Below are positions 16,293 through 26,253 of a stretch of 52,021 nt of DNA, piece by piece. Below the pieces are notes generated by a model. The model worked only from the letters and a program-made list of their open reading frames with translations. It made no database searches and was not told the origin of the DNA. The stretch comes from Oceaniradius stylonematis (GTDB lineage Bacteria; Pseudomonadota; Alphaproteobacteria; Rhizobiales; Rhizobiaceae). A program made the translations under genes and the position numbers. Position 1 is the first letter of the stretch, and every line of letters starts with the position of its first letter. Location of the stretch: assembly GCF_003149475.2 (NCBI RefSeq), contig NZ_QFWV02000008.1, positions 299,785 to 351,805 of the forward strand. The letters run 5' to 3'.

Positions 16293-17513
16293 GTGCGGCA
16301 CGCGGCGACAATGACGGGATGGGCCCTGGGCCTGTCGGCGATGGCAATGACGGCCCTGGCGCAGGAGGCGCCGCCGCCGGACGATCTTCTGACGCTCGCC
16401 AAGGGCGCGGTTCTGGTCTCCGCCTCGGTCGATCCCAACGCCGCGCTGGCGCTGACCGACGGAAATCCGGCGAGCAACTGGAGCACCGGCACGGCGAAGA
16501 ACCCGCCGCCCTATACGTTCGTCTTCGAACTGGTCGCCCCCGCCACGATAGAAGCGGTCGGCATCCATGGCGCCGGCGAGCGGCCCGGCGGCGTCGCCGG
16601 CGGCTCGGCCGGCCCTGTCCGTGTCGAAGCCTCGGCGGAAGGCCCGGGCACCGGGTTCGCGCCCATGGCGACCCTTGAGGCAGGGCCGGAAGGCGCAACC
16701 ATGGCGGCGAGCACGATCGATACGCCCGTGCGCTGGCTGCGCTTCACCGTCGACGGCCCGATCGGCGCCGACGCCGCCTGGGTCTATTTTGCCGAAGCCA
16801 TCGCCCATGGCGCGGTCACCCCACCGGACGAAGAGGGCCGCTTCACCGGCATCTTCCAGAGCGGCCGCGCCGATTTCATCGAGCTTCGGCAGGACGGCAG
16901 CTCGGTCAGCGGTTGCTATCTGGACAATGGCGGCCGCACCAACGGCACGCTGTCGGGCGCGGTCGACGAAGGCGTCGCGCGGCTCAACTGGACCTCCGAC
17001 CAGGGCATCACCGGCACCGCGCTCGCCACCATCGACAGCACCGGCGCGCTCGCCGGCGTGCGCTACCGTCAGCGCAGCCGCAGCGCCTGGGGCGGACCGC
17101 CCGCCCCGGACGGAACCACGACGCCCTGCAGCGCCACGGAACCCGCCAACCCGATCGTCACCGCGCTTGAGGAAACCGGCGAGGCGCGCATTTACGGCAT
17201 CCATTTCGACCATGACAGCGATGTGCCCAAATCGTCCGCCGCCGCCGCGCTCGAACAGCTTGCCGAGGCGCTCGAAAGCGCGCCCGAACTGAACGTCGTC
17301 ATCGAGGGCCACACGGACGCTGACGGCGAGGACAGCTACAATCTCGACCTGTCGGACCGGCGCGCGCGCTCGGTGGTTGCATGGCTCACCGAACGCGGCA
17401 TCGATGCGGATCGTCTGACGCCGCAGGGCATCGGCGAGGCTGAGCCCGTCGCCAGCAACGACACCGCCGACGGCAAGGCGCTCAACCGCCGCGTCGACGT
17501 GGTGGCGCGGTAG
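16293..17513 (+). CDS. OmpA-family protein with an N-terminal beta-sandwich-like region
   Basis: A 406-aa protein read from GTG 16293, with AGGAGG six bases upstream; the upstream open frame lacks a signal. A signal peptide (ALGLSAMAMTALAQ) is followed by a region like discoidin/F5-8 type C modules (LTDGNPASNWSTG, RWLRFTVDG; about 30-170). A middle beta-rich region follows (GRFTGIFQSGRADFIELRQDGSS). The C-terminal OmpA peptidoglycan-binding domain is at about 290-405 (VVIEGHTDADGEDSYNLDLSDRRA, DRLTPQGIGE, LNRRVDVV). There is no lipobox, so it is either periplasmic or anchored another way. It converges with the phosphorylase gene, 12 bp away. Confidence 0.85.
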   Translation: MRHAATMTGWALGLSAMAMTALAQEAPPPDDLLTLAKGAVLVSASVDPNAALALTDGNPASNWSTGTAKNPPPYTFVFELVAPATIEAVGIHGAGERPGGVAGGSAGPVRVEASAEGPGTGFAPMATLEAGPEGATMAASTIDTPVRWLRFTVDGPIGADAAWVYFAEAIAHGAVTPPDEEGRFTGIFQSGRADFIELRQDGSSVSGCYLDNGGRTNGTLSGAVDEGVARLNWTSDQGITGTALATIDSTGALAGVRYRQRSRSAWGGPPAPDGTTTPCSATEPANPIVTALEETGEARIYGIHFDHDSDVPKSSAAAALEQLAEALESAPELNVVIEGHTDADGEDSYNLDLSDRRARSVVAWLTERGIDADRLTPQGIGEAEPVASNDTADGKALNRRVDVVAR

Positions 17514-17525
17514 AAAGACGGCGCC

Positions 17526-19418
17526 TCAGGCCCGGTTGGAGATCCAGCGGCACTGATAGGGCGCAAAACCGATGTCGCCCTTGGAGCGCGCCCGGTCGCC
17601 GGCCAGAACGTCGGTGCCGTGCGCGCGCACATGTTCTCCCGACAACAGGTCCGTCCAGTGGTCGCCGCCGATCAGATTGATCGCGCCGACCGGGATCGTC
17701 ACCTTTTCGGCGCTGACATTGTGGATGGCGAAGATCGACTGGTCGCGGTCCAGCGATTGCCGCCAGAAGCCGAACAGTTTCGGCCCGAACTGCATGGTGA
17801 ACTGCGTCGCATTGGGGTGGAAGGCCGGCTGCGCGCAGCGGATGCGGATGCGCGCCGAAAGCCGTTCGAGAATGCGCGCATGGACGTTGTCGCCCTCGCG
17901 CCGGTCGAGCAGCGCCCGCAGTTCCGGATAGTCCCAGCGCTTGCGGTTCAGCGCCCGGTTCTGGCCGGTCTTTTCGAACCCGGCCTGATCGTTGTGCGTG
18001 GCGATCAGCGAATGGATGTAGAAGGCCGGCATGCCTTCGAGGGCCATCTGGATGGTCTGGCTGCACAGGAAGCGCTCTTCCTGCCACTGGTCGGGGCCGG
18101 CGAACGTGCCGGCCATCGCGTCGAAGAAGGTGATGTTGAGTTCATAGGGCCGGCGCGTGCCGTCTGGCATCGCTCGCATCGACACCTTGCCGCCGAACGC
18201 CTCGACCGTCTCGGTCATCCGTTCGAGGTCCGGCTCGGTGATCAGTCCCTCGCCGCCGCGCACGCCGATCCCGTCATGGGAGGCGGTGAAATTGAGGTAT
18301 GCGCAGCCCAGCGGCGCCGGCGGCATCGCCATCTGCCAGCGGTTCAAGAGCTCGGACGAGCCGCACCACATGGCGTGCAGGACCAAGGGCGGCAGAGGGA
18401 AATTATAGACCGCGTGTGCCTCGTTGCGGTTGCCGAAATAGGAAAGGTTCTCCGTGTTCGGCACGTTCGTCTCGGTCAGGAGCACGATGGGCTCGGCGGC
18501 ATAATCGGCCAGAACCCGCATCAGCCGGACGATCGCATGGGTCTGCGGCATGTGGATCGACGGCGTGCCCACCTGCTTCCAGATGAAGGCGACCGCGTCG
18601 AGCCGGATGATCCGCACGCCATTGTCGACATGCAGCCGCATGATCCGGATGAATTCGAGCAGCACCTCTGGATTGGCGAAATCGAGATCCACCTGGTCGT
18701 GCGAGAAGGTGCACCAGACGTGGCGCGTGCCTTTGGCGGTCTCCACCTCGCGCAACAGATCGTGGGCGCGCGGCCGCACCACCTGGCTCAGATCGTCCTC
18801 GGGCGAGGCTTCCACGAAAAAGCCGTCATAGGGCTCGTGCCCCTGCAGATATTCGTTGAACCATGCGCTCTGGCTGGAGACATGGTTGAGCACCAGATCC
18901 GACATCAGCGAGAAATCGGCGGCGATGCGGCGGATATCGTCCCAGTCGCCGAGCGCCGAATTGACCGCGCGGTAGTCGGTCACCGCGAACCCGTCATCGG
19001 AAGTGAACGGAAAGAACGGCAGGATATGCACGCCATTGACCGTGCCGCTCATGTAACGGTGCATGAAATCGTTCAGCAGGTCGAGCGGCTTGTGCGTGCC
19101 GTCGACGAAGCTGTTGCCGTAGGCGATGACGATCGCGTCCTCTTCCGACCACAGCGTGTTGCCCGGCTGGCGGCCGCGCTGGCGCGATTTGAGATTGTCC
19201 GGCCAGAACGCGTCGCACATGGACTGCACCAGCGCATCGGCGTCCTCGTCGGGATAGACGAAGGCGACAAGGCTTCTCAGCTTGGCGCGCAACTGCGCGT
19301 TCTTGCCGCGCGTCGGTCCGCGCCGCGGCACCCGCGCCAGCGGAAGCCGCTGCCATGCGTCCCGGTCGATCTCCGTCCTGTCCATCCGGTCCCGTTGCCC
19401 ACTGTTTCGGCCGTCCAT
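17526..19418 (-). CDS. GH13_18 sugar phosphorylase, probable glucosylglycerate phosphorylase
   Basis: A 630-aa alpha-amylase-superfamily enzyme (619 aa from the alternative ATG 19385). The GH13 regions are intact: DLVLNHVSSQSAWF (region I), the nucleophile Asp in VRIIRLDAVAFIW (II), the acid/base Glu in VLLTETNVPN (III) and FTASHDGIGVRGGEG (IV). The pattern is that of sucrose-phosphorylase-like enzymes, whose members include glucosylglycerate phosphorylase and sucrose 6'-phosphate phosphorylase. The gpgP-gpgS pair 5 kb away favours glucosylglycerate, split by phosphate to glucose 1-phosphate and glycerate. Substrate is inferred from context. It lies 61 bp downstream of the CHASE2 cyclase gene on the same strand. 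Confidence 0.85.
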   Translation of the reverse strand: MDGRNSGQRDRMDRTEIDRDAWQRLPLARVPRRGPTRGKNAQLRAKLRSLVAFVYPDEDADALVQSMCDAFWPDNLKSRQRGRQPGNTLWSEEDAIVIAYGNSFVDGTHKPLDLLNDFMHRYMSGTVNGVHILPFFPFTSDDGFAVTDYRAVNSALGDWDDIRRIAADFSLMSDLVLNHVSSQSAWFNEYLQGHEPYDGFFVEASPEDDLSQVVRPRAHDLLREVETAKGTRHVWCTFSHDQVDLDFANPEVLLEFIRIMRLHVDNGVRIIRLDAVAFIWKQVGTPSIHMPQTHAIVRLMRVLADYAAEPIVLLTETNVPNTENLSYFGNRNEAHAVYNFPLPPLVLHAMWCGSSELLNRWQMAMPPAPLGCAYLNFTASHDGIGVRGGEGLITEPDLERMTETVEAFGGKVSMRAMPDGTRRPYELNITFFDAMAGTFAGPDQWQEERFLCSQTIQMALEGMPAFYIHSLIATHNDQAGFEKTGQNRALNRKRWDYPELRALLDRREGDNVHARILERLSARIRIRCAQPAFHPNATQFTMQFGPKLFGFWRQSLDRDQSIFAIHNVSAEKVTIPVGAINLIGGDHWTDLLSGEHVRAHGTDVLAGDRARSKGDIGFAPYQCRWISNRA

Positions 19419-19479
19419 TCGCGACACCCTACAGATCGCTGCATACCGTTCAATTAACAAGTCCGGCACGGACGGCCGG

Positions 19480-21342
19480 TCATTGTTGCGGTGCGAACAC
19501 CTCGGTCGGCCCGTCAATGCCGCGCAGATTTACCGTTGCGACCCGCCGCATGGCCCCGCTCGCCGCCCCCGCGCAGGCCGGCCCGGCCAGCACCGGTTCG
19601 CCAAGCTGCTTGCACTGCTGTTCGAGCCGCGACACCATGTTCACCGCCGGCCCGATGGCGGTGAAATCGACGCGGTCGGCGGTGCCCATATTGCCGACCG
19701 AGCAGGTGCCGGTCTCGACCGCGGCGACCACCGACAGCGCCGGCAGGCCCTTTGTGGTGAGTGATGCGTTCTCGCGTTCGACCCGCGCGACGATGGCCTG
19801 CGCCGCCTCAAGCGCCAGATCGGCATGGCCGGGCTGTTCCACCGGTGCGTTCCAGAAGGCGAGCACCGCGTCGCCGAGATATTTGTCGATCGTTCCGTTG
19901 CGCGCGAAGATCTCCGCATTGGCGATGGCGAGGAAATGGTTGAGCGCGGCGACCGTCTTGTCCGCCGGCCAGCTCCCGGTGAGCGCGGTGAAGCCGCGAA
20001 TGTCGACCATCATCACCGTGATCGGCCGGTCCTCGACGGCCAGCGCGGCGCGCGCGTCGGTTTCGGCCAGCCGCCGCACGATCTCCGGCGACAGGAACTG
20101 CGCGAACTGGGTCTGCAGCGTCCGGCGGCGGCGCTCGGCCTGCCGGTAGAGCCCGTATCCACCGGCCAGCGCGACGAAAAAAAGCCCCGCCGACGGCTGG
20201 GTCCAATCGATCAGCAGCCCGTTCGCATAGGCGGCGAAACCGATCGCCGGCGGCAGGGCAATCATGCCCAGCGCGGTCAGGGCGGCCAGCGCAGGCCGTC
20301 GCGCGAGAAACGCCAATGCCAGCAAAATGGCGAGCCCGCCAACCGCCAGAAGCGCGAACTCGGCCAGCCGCGCGCCGGGCATTTCGAGCAGGAACCGGCC
20401 CGCCAGCATCTGGCTGACCGCGATGGCATGAAGATCGGCGCCAAGCCGCAACTCGCCGCGCGCGGTCAGATGGTAGCGGTCGAGCCCGGCCGCATCGACC
20501 GCCAGCACGACGATCCGGCCGTCCAATGCCGAGTCGGTGCCATTGGCGAGAAGGTCGGCGGCGGACACGCGCATCGGCGAAGCCGGCACGTCGATCAGCC
20601 GCAACCGCCCGTCGCCGAGCGGCACGATGGCGCCGCCGACCCGCAACGCATCGTCGCCCGCGCCGCCCATGCGCACCGCGAGACCCGCTTCGCCCTGCGC
20701 GACGCGCAGCATCTCCACCGAAAAGGCCGGCCAATGGCGCAGCGGCGCCCCCGGCCCCTGTTCGGCCCAGACGAGCGGGATAGCCCGCATCCGCCCGTCC
20801 GCATCGGCAAAGGAGCGTATGACGCCGAGGCCGCCTGCGGCGTCCGCGAGCGGCGCGATCGGTGCAACGCCGCCGCCATAGCCCCGATCGAACGCGTCCG
20901 CGCCCGCGCCGATGAACGAAAAGCCCGCCTTGGGTTCGGCGCGCACCGGCGGCGCATCGGCGGCGAGCGTCATCGCCAGCACGGATGGTGTCCGCGTCAG
21001 GGCTTGGGCGAACGCCGCATCGCTGGCAGCGCCATCGGCAGAAGCGTCCGGCTCGGGGAACAAGAGATCGAGCCCGATCGCCGCCGCACCGCTTTCGGCA
21101 ATGGTCTCGACCAACATGCCGATCCGCGCGCGCGGCCACGGCCAGCGCCCCTCGGCGGCAAGGCTCGCCTCGTCGATGGCGACGATCGCCACCCGGTCGA
21201 GCGGCACGTCGCCCGGCCACAGCGTCTGGTAGAGATCGAACCCGCGCTCGCGCAGCGCACCGAACGGCGCCATGGCGGCGAGGACGACCGCCAGGGCGAG
21301 CGCGGCGACCGCAACGGGATGGCTCAGCCGGACTGACCCCAT
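19480..21342 (-). CDS. CHASE2-domain adenylate/guanylate cyclase
   Basis: A 620-aa membrane sensor. An N-terminal transmembrane helix precedes an extracytoplasmic CHASE2 domain (about 30-315; FDLYQTLWPGD, VAIVAIDEASL, GAAAIGLDLLFPEPD, LDGRIVVLAVDA). Three C-terminal membrane helices (about 325-400) lead to a class III cyclase domain: MMVDIRGFTALTGSW (metal-binding Asp), LGDAVLAFWNAP (second Asp) and FTAIGPAVNMVSRLE. It should make cAMP or cGMP in response to an envelope signal. It sits 6 bp after the FecR gene, so its input may come from the FecR/beta-barrel partners; that is inference. Confidence 0.9.
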   Translation of the reverse strand: MGSVRLSHPVAVAALALAVVLAAMAPFGALRERGFDLYQTLWPGDVPLDRVAIVAIDEASLAAEGRWPWPRARIGMLVETIAESGAAAIGLDLLFPEPDASADGAASDAAFAQALTRTPSVLAMTLAADAPPVRAEPKAGFSFIGAGADAFDRGYGGGVAPIAPLADAAGGLGVIRSFADADGRMRAIPLVWAEQGPGAPLRHWPAFSVEMLRVAQGEAGLAVRMGGAGDDALRVGGAIVPLGDGRLRLIDVPASPMRVSAADLLANGTDSALDGRIVVLAVDAAGLDRYHLTARGELRLGADLHAIAVSQMLAGRFLLEMPGARLAEFALLAVGGLAILLALAFLARRPALAALTALGMIALPPAIGFAAYANGLLIDWTQPSAGLFFVALAGGYGLYRQAERRRRTLQTQFAQFLSPEIVRRLAETDARAALAVEDRPITVMMVDIRGFTALTGSWPADKTVAALNHFLAIANAEIFARNGTIDKYLGDAVLAFWNAPVEQPGHADLALEAAQAIVARVERENASLTTKGLPALSVVAAVETGTCSVGNMGTADRVDFTAIGPAVNMVSRLEQQCKQLGEPVLAGPACAGAASGAMRRVATVNLRGIDGPTEVFAPQQ

Positions 21343-21348
21343 CTCCGC

Positions 21349-22272
21349 TCAGGGACCGCAGGTCGCCGTCTGGGTATCCCAGAACCCGCCCGCCGCGATG
21401 CAGTCGGCAACCGGATCGGCGGTCGTTTGCCCCGGCGGCGGGGGCGGCGGCGGAGGAGGTGGCGGGGGCGGCGGATCGGGCTGGTCCGGCTCCGGCGGAG
21501 GTGGCGGGGGCTCGGGCGGCGGGGGCGGAGACCCGCCCGGCGCGCCGCCGGCCGACGATGCGCCGAAACCCGATTGCGGGCCGGGAAGTCGGCCGTCCCG
21601 CGTCGCGCAGGCCGGCGAACCCATGCCCGCCTCAGAGGCGCAATGGTTCGACACCGTCCGCGAACCGCTACCGCCCTGCCCGCCCGCCGGATCGACAAAC
21701 TGGTTGTCGCCGCCGCCAAGCCGGACGGTCTGCACGCCCGATCCGTCCGACACGCACGAAAAGCCCGGATTGGTCACCGTACGGCGCTCGCCGCCCGCTT
21801 CGCACGTCATCGTGCCAGCGAGCAGCGTCCCCGACGAGCCGCCGGGCCCGACGGTCACGTCGGCGATGCCGCCGCGCAGACCGAGCACGATATGCGGCGT
21901 GCGCACCTCGGACCGGCCGCGCTTGGATATCTGGCCGCCGAAGATGCGCGCCGTGCCGCCGCGCTGCAACAGGCGCACCGTGCCGTTCCGGCGCTGCGGA
22001 TCGTAGACGAAACTGTCGATCGTCAGGTCGGCATTTGGGCCGAGCCGGGCGCTCGATTCGTCCTGGAAGACGATGATCCCCTCGCCCGACGCATTGCTGC
22101 GCAGCCGGTCGCCCAGCGCGATCGGATCGCCCGCCCGCACCCGTCCGCCATCGCGGGTCACCGCCGCGCGTTCGGCGGTCATCGTGCCGACCGTCTGCGC
22201 CGCCGCGGGCATCGCCGCGCACGCTGCCAGGGCGGCGAGGCCGGCGGCAATCGTGCGCGAATGTGGTCTCAT
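21349..22272 (-). CDS. FecR-domain protein with a proline-rich C-terminus
   Basis: A 307-aa secreted protein, signal peptide MRPHSRTIAAGLAALAACAAM ending AAA near residue 25. ATG 22272 has AGGA at the right distance; ATG 22281 is nine bases earlier. A FecR domain spans about 30-150 (VRAGDPIALGDRLRSNASGE, SSARLGPNADLTIDSFVYDP, RTPHIVLGLRGGIADV). A linker rich in Gly/Ser leads to a polyproline stretch (about 245-280) and a short Cys tail (DCIAAGGFW, TATCGP). It lies between the TPR/beta-barrel gene and the CHASE2 cyclase in one tight operon. The proline stretch may span the periplasm or cell wall. Confidence 0.85.
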   Translation of the reverse strand: MRPHSRTIAAGLAALAACAAMPAAAQTVGTMTAERAAVTRDGGRVRAGDPIALGDRLRSNASGEGIIVFQDESSARLGPNADLTIDSFVYDPQRRNGTVRLLQRGGTARIFGGQISKRGRSEVRTPHIVLGLRGGIADVTVGPGGSSGTLLAGTMTCEAGGERRTVTNPGFSCVSDGSGVQTVRLGGGDNQFVDPAGGQGGSGSRTVSNHCASEAGMGSPACATRDGRLPGPQSGFGASSAGGAPGGSPPPPPEPPPPPPEPDQPDPPPPPPPPPPPPPPGQTTADPVADCIAAGGFWDTQTATCGP

Positions 22273-22282
22273 GGCGGGCATC

Positions 22283-23602
22283 CTAGTCGAACCGGTACGT
22301 GTAGCGCAGCCGGCCGGTCCATGCGTCTGTCCGGGAACCGGTGCCGCCCGGCCCGATGCGTTCGTGATGATAGCCTACCCCGAAACGCAGGCGCCCCTGT
22401 GCGCTCAATTGCACAGTGTGATCCCAATCGACGCGCCAGACCTGCCGGCCCTTGACCAGCGCGCCGCGCCCGGCGCCGACCGCGCCATAATCGAGGATCG
22501 TGTCGTCGGCATAGCTGGCCGCAAGCGTCTGGAACCAGGCGCGACCGTCCTCGAACACATGCAGAAGATGGGTCAGCGCCGCCCCGCCCTCGGTTCCGTC
22601 CGTCCGGTAGCCGAATGCGGTGCCGCCGAGCACCGCCGCCGGCACCGTGCCGCGCCGCTGGTAGTGCCGCACGAACCCGTCCGCCGTCCAGCCCGGCGCG
22701 ATGCGATAGCGCGCGCCGACCCCCACCGACCATTGGTCGTCGGCGAACAGCGCGCGCGATTCGCCCAGCCAGCCATAGGACGCATCCAGATAGATCTGCG
22801 TCTCGACGCTCGGCCGGAAGCCGATGCGCGTGCGCACGCCCAGTTCGCGCTTGTCGCGGCCACCGCCCAGAGCCTCATAGTCGCCGAACAGCGTCAGATC
22901 GGCGCGCAGCGTGTCGATGGCGTCCGGCAGACCCTTGGACAGGGTCAGCGCGCCATGGCCGGCAAGCGCGGTGAAGCCGTCGCCCGTGCCGTTGAAATCG
23001 GTGTCGAGAAACGGCCGGTCGACCGATATTCCCGCATCCAGCAGGACGAGGTCGCGGGTCGCCGTGTCCGGATCGAAGACGACCCGCCCGTCGATCATCG
23101 CATAGCCGCCGACATTGGTCTGGCTCGTGCCGGCCGCAAAGCCGGTCGGGAAGGCCGCGCGCCGATGCACGATCTGCCCGCCGGCGGTCACGTCCAGATG
23201 GGCGCGCACCGGCTGGCGGGCCCGTTCGATGCGTGCCTTGAGCTGTCGGAGCGAGACCTCCAGCGACGGCACGCCCAGCGCCAGCGCCTCGTTGACATGG
23301 CCCATCGCCAGATCGAACGAGCCGACATGGAAATAAAGGCGCGCCAGCGTCAGCCGCGCGCCGGCATCGCCCGGGTCCTGGAATATGACCTGTTCGAGCG
23401 TCGAGATCGCCTGGTCGTACTGGCCGGTGCGGACGGCTTGGCCGACGAAGGCGCCCAGCGTTGCCGGGTCGGCATAGTCGGTCAGGCGGGCCTTAAAGGC
23501 GCGGTCGTAGAGGCTGTCGGCCCGCGCCGGCGCGAAACCGGCCAGCACGATGAACACGGCAAACGCCGCCAGTGCACGCGCTGTCATCGCTGTACCGACC
23601 AT
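22283..23602 (-). CDS. TPR and outer-membrane beta-barrel protein
   Basis: A 439-aa protein; ATG 23602 (MVGTAMTARALAAF) or ATG 23587 both give a good signal peptide ending PARA. Residues about 35-145 are TPR-like (YDQAISTLEQVIFQDPGDAGARLTLARLYFHVG, FDLAMGHVNEALALG). The remainder alternates polar and aromatic residues like a transmembrane barrel (YLDASYGWLGES, VGVGARYRIAPGWTADGF) and ends in RLRYTYRFD, a C-terminal aromatic barrel signal (YRF-D). It is first in an operon with FecR and CHASE2. The likely location is the outer membrane, role unknown. An array of short repeats lies about 120 bp upstream. Confidence 0.8.
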   Translation of the reverse strand: MVGTAMTARALAAFAVFIVLAGFAPARADSLYDRAFKARLTDYADPATLGAFVGQAVRTGQYDQAISTLEQVIFQDPGDAGARLTLARLYFHVGSFDLAMGHVNEALALGVPSLEVSLRQLKARIERARQPVRAHLDVTAGGQIVHRRAAFPTGFAAGTSQTNVGGYAMIDGRVVFDPDTATRDLVLLDAGISVDRPFLDTDFNGTGDGFTALAGHGALTLSKGLPDAIDTLRADLTLFGDYEALGGGRDKRELGVRTRIGFRPSVETQIYLDASYGWLGESRALFADDQWSVGVGARYRIAPGWTADGFVRHYQRRGTVPAAVLGGTAFGYRTDGTEGGAALTHLLHVFEDGRAWFQTLAASYADDTILDYGAVGAGRGALVKGRQVWRVDWDHTVQLSAQGRLRFGVGYHHERIGPGGTGSRTDAWTGRLRYTYRFD

Positions 23603-23720
23603 CTTCAATGCGCCCGTCTGTGCCAACGTATTAGCCCGTCCGACCTTAGACCGGCCCGGCGCGGTCATGCCAGTGCAGGCCGGCAACACTGGCCGCATTC
23701 GGCCCGCGTAACAGGTGTCG

Positions 23721-23750
23721 TGTAACCGGTTGTAACCTGCTGATACCTGA
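23721..23750. repeat. Three tandem 10-bp repeats with flanking copies
   Basis: TGTAACCGGT, TGTAACCTGC and TGATACCTGA lie head to tail at 10-bp spacing. Further copies of GTAACAGG start at 23708 and 23770. The repeats lie about 120-170 bp upstream of the TPR/FecR/CHASE2 operon. Helical spacing suggests a multimeric protein-binding array; the protein is unknown. Confidence 0.45.
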
Positions 23751-23860
23751 CCATGCGGCCCGCCAGCCAGTAACAGGAAGACGCGCGGCGGGGGATCACC
23801 ATGATCGATGGGGCGCTGATCCTCTCAGCCAGCCGCGCCAATCACAACATAAAAAAGACC

Positions 23861-23893
23861 GAACGGCAGCGTGCTCGCCGCACGCTGCCGTTC
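23861..23893 (-). terminator. Intrinsic terminator of the aspartate aminotransferase gene
   Basis: A perfect 13-bp stem GAACGGCAGCGTG (23861-23873) / its complement (23881-23893) with a 7-nt loop. On the minus strand it is followed by GGTCTTTTTT, a clear T-tract. It lies 36 bp past the stop at 23929. Confidence 0.9.
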
Positions 23894-23928
23894 CTCGTTC
23901 CAAAGCGCTGTGAATGCGTCCTGCCCGA

Positions 23929-25321
<1,393 letters not shown>

Positions 25322-26173
25322 ATGACGACGAAACAGAACGACGGCACCGCCGGGGCACGCCGCACGGTTCGCAATGAAGACGGCACGCTCAACGCGGTCG
25401 ACGGCATGGTGCTCGTCCGCTCGGCGTTCCAGCCCGTCTTCCGCTGCCACGGCGATCGCATCGTACCGGTCGCCTTCGAGGCGCTGGCCCGTCCGTTTCG
25501 CGGTGACACGCCGCTTCTGCCCGACAGCTATTTCAGCCAGATCGCGCCCGCCGACCTGCGCAGCGTCGAGGCGCTCATCCGCCACGTCCACGTCCAGAAC
25601 GCCAGGTTCCTGCCGCACGGCGCAAGGCGCCTGTTCCTGAACTTCCATCCCGCCGCGATCGACGCGCCGGCCACCTTCGAGCCCGCGCTCGCGGCCCTCG
25701 GCGAGGATCTGCGTCAGGCGGACATCTCGCCGCGCGATCTGGTCTGTGAGTTCACCGAGCATGAAGCGACCGCGCCCGACGCGTTGCGCCATTTCGTTTA
25801 TGCGCTGCGGGCCCGCGGCTTTCTGATCGCGGTCGACGATTTCGGCGCCGCCTTTTCCGATCCCGACCGCATCGCCCGGCTGACGCCCGACATCGTCAAG
25901 CTGGACGGCGCGCTCGCCCGCCGCCATCTGCACTCAGAGGACGGCTTCAATGAACTGTCGCGCATTGTCGATACGTTCCGCCGCCAGGGCATTCGCTGCG
26001 TCATCGAGGGCCTGGAGACGATGCGCCAGGTGGAGCTGGCCCGGCGCACCGGCGCGCATTTCCTGCAAGGGTTCGCACTGGCCCCGCCGCAGGCCGCGCC
26101 CGGCGACTTCACCGCGCTGATCGCCGCCAGCCGCGACGAACCGTACACCGGACGCATCGCCGCCTGGAACTGA
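25322..26173 (+). CDS. EAL-domain protein, predicted cyclic-di-GMP phosphodiesterase
   Basis: A 283-aa soluble protein consisting almost wholly of an EAL domain. Motifs in order: FEALAR (EAL signature), FLNFHP (Asn), CEFTEHE (Glu pair), VDDFGAAFSD (DD metal pair), DIVKLD (Lys), VIEGLE (Glu) and FLQGFALAPP (QGF). All key catalytic residues seem present, but the loop after DDFG departs from the usual G-x-G-Y-S-S form, so activity may be altered. There is no sensor domain or GGDEF partner in the gene. GGAGAC lies upstream of ATG 25322. Confidence 0.87.
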   Translation: MTTKQNDGTAGARRTVRNEDGTLNAVDGMVLVRSAFQPVFRCHGDRIVPVAFEALARPFRGDTPLLPDSYFSQIAPADLRSVEALIRHVHVQNARFLPHGARRLFLNFHPAAIDAPATFEPALAALGEDLRQADISPRDLVCEFTEHEATAPDALRHFVYALRARGFLIAVDDFGAAFSDPDRIARLTPDIVKLDGALARRHLHSEDGFNELSRIVDTFRRQGIRCVIEGLETMRQVELARRTGAHFLQGFALAPPQAAPGDFTALIAASRDEPYTGRIAAWN

Positions 26174-26253
26174 GCGCGCCGGTTCAACGCGGTTGAACGC
26201 CGCTTCACCAAAACTGCTTTGACAGGGTCGCCGCCCGCGACTACGCAACGCGC

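Noticed and set aside
17619-19457. Open plus-strand frame of about 610 codons opposite the GH13 phosphorylase
   Set aside because: Composition is that of an antisense shadow, while the minus strand has all GH13 catalytic regions.
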